Under the pieces are notes generated by a model. It searched no databases, was not told the origin of the DNA, and was given only the letters and a program-made list of their open reading frames with translations. Below are positions 63,680 to 64,000 of a DNA stretch of 64,000 nt, in pieces. Source of the stretch: Pedobacter sp. Leaf250. GTDB lineage: Bacteria > Bacteroidota > Bacteroidia > Sphingobacteriales > Sphingobacteriaceae. Where the stretch lies: NCBI RefSeq assembly GCF_920984735.1, contig NZ_CAKLBU010000009.1, positions 168,612 through 232,611 on the forward strand, written 5' to 3'. Numbering within the stretch: position 1 is the first letter of the stretch; each line of letters begins with the position of its first letter. A program made the position numbers and the translations under genes.

Positions 63680-64000
63680 TGGCTAAGAATAAGGACTAAA
63701 GATCATAGCAAAATAACAAAACCGATACCTGGAATTAACAATCATACCAAAGGTTTGTTAACATTCATTGACAACAGTTTCAAGTGACGCAAGATAAATA
63801 AAGATATTAAAGGCATTAGCTAAAATCTTGCAATTTGCAATCTATGTTTTTTGCTGTCATTGTGTTTCTAAATCCGACAGCAGCGGAAATACTCCTATGA
63901 TTAATATTAGTCATTTAGCATAGAAAAGGCCAAAGCTTTCCTTTAGAGCAGCAGACATTTATTATCTGCCGTTCTTCCGGACATTTCTTTCTCATTACAA
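63680..64000. other. Terminal 321 bases, no gene seen
   Basis: AT-rich, with no reading frame worth calling. From about 63868 it contains TCTAAATCCGACAGCAGCGG, which resembles the start of the repeats at 10306 and 44652 and may be a third, more diverged copy. Confidence 0.4.

Overview
The window is AT-rich chromosomal DNA from a member of the Bacteroidota, most likely family Sphingobacteriaceae (Pedobacter-like). Several signs point there: SusC/SusD proteins with an ECF sigma and FecR pair, the TAnnTTTG promoter element before many genes, DUF2723/GT117 membrane proteins, LytS/LytTR signalling, a bacillithiol-type YtxJ protein, and many short lipoproteins. I see no prophage, insertion sequence, CRISPR array or rRNA operon.

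Region by region. Bases 1-10020 form a nutrient-acquisition block: the 3' part of a GH13 alpha-amylase, then an ECF sigma factor, a FecR anti-sigma protein, a SusC receptor with an STN signalling domain, a SusD lipoprotein, and a secreted S10 serine carboxypeptidase. Bases 10481-24974 are mostly housekeeping: accA, two tandem DUF2723 proteins, tRNA-Gln, prs, rplY, pth, a TPR membrane protein, recF with a DUF721 gene, an FKBP isomerase and ndk. Bases 25093-34810 carry an NrnA-type phosphoesterase, two tandem FKBP lipoproteins, a CYTH protein coupled to a GH20 hexosaminidase, a C26 amidotransferase, an M48 protease and a YiaA/B protein. Bases 35035-44382 hold nnr, an AIM24 protein, a second ECF sigma/anti-sigma pair, lipA, an unknown lipoprotein, mqo, YtxJ and ribH. 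Bases 44874-53530 hold a giant alpha-2-macroglobulin with an inserted SusC-like module, then a LytTR/LytS two-component pair. The rest (54023-63679) holds an ArsC/Spx-like reductase, an M1 aminopeptidase, a deleted methyltransferase, a VF530 protein, a polysaccharide deacetylase, GtrA with a GT39 transferase, pdxJ, a DMT exporter and a lipoprotein.

The most notable signals are these. (1) The alpha-2-macroglobulin carries the N-terminal signature of a SusC receptor in its middle. (2) The promoter -7 box sits 3-5 bases before the ATG of at least six genes, implying leaderless mRNAs. (3) Between tRNA-Gln and prs, one arm of a terminator hairpin can instead pair with the prs start codon. (4) A methyltransferase has lost its SAM-binding core but stays in frame. 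(5) Several families of intergenic palindromic or tandem repeats recur, two of them as recognisable copies many kilobases apart.

Functional names rest on motifs and family resemblance read by eye; no database search was run.
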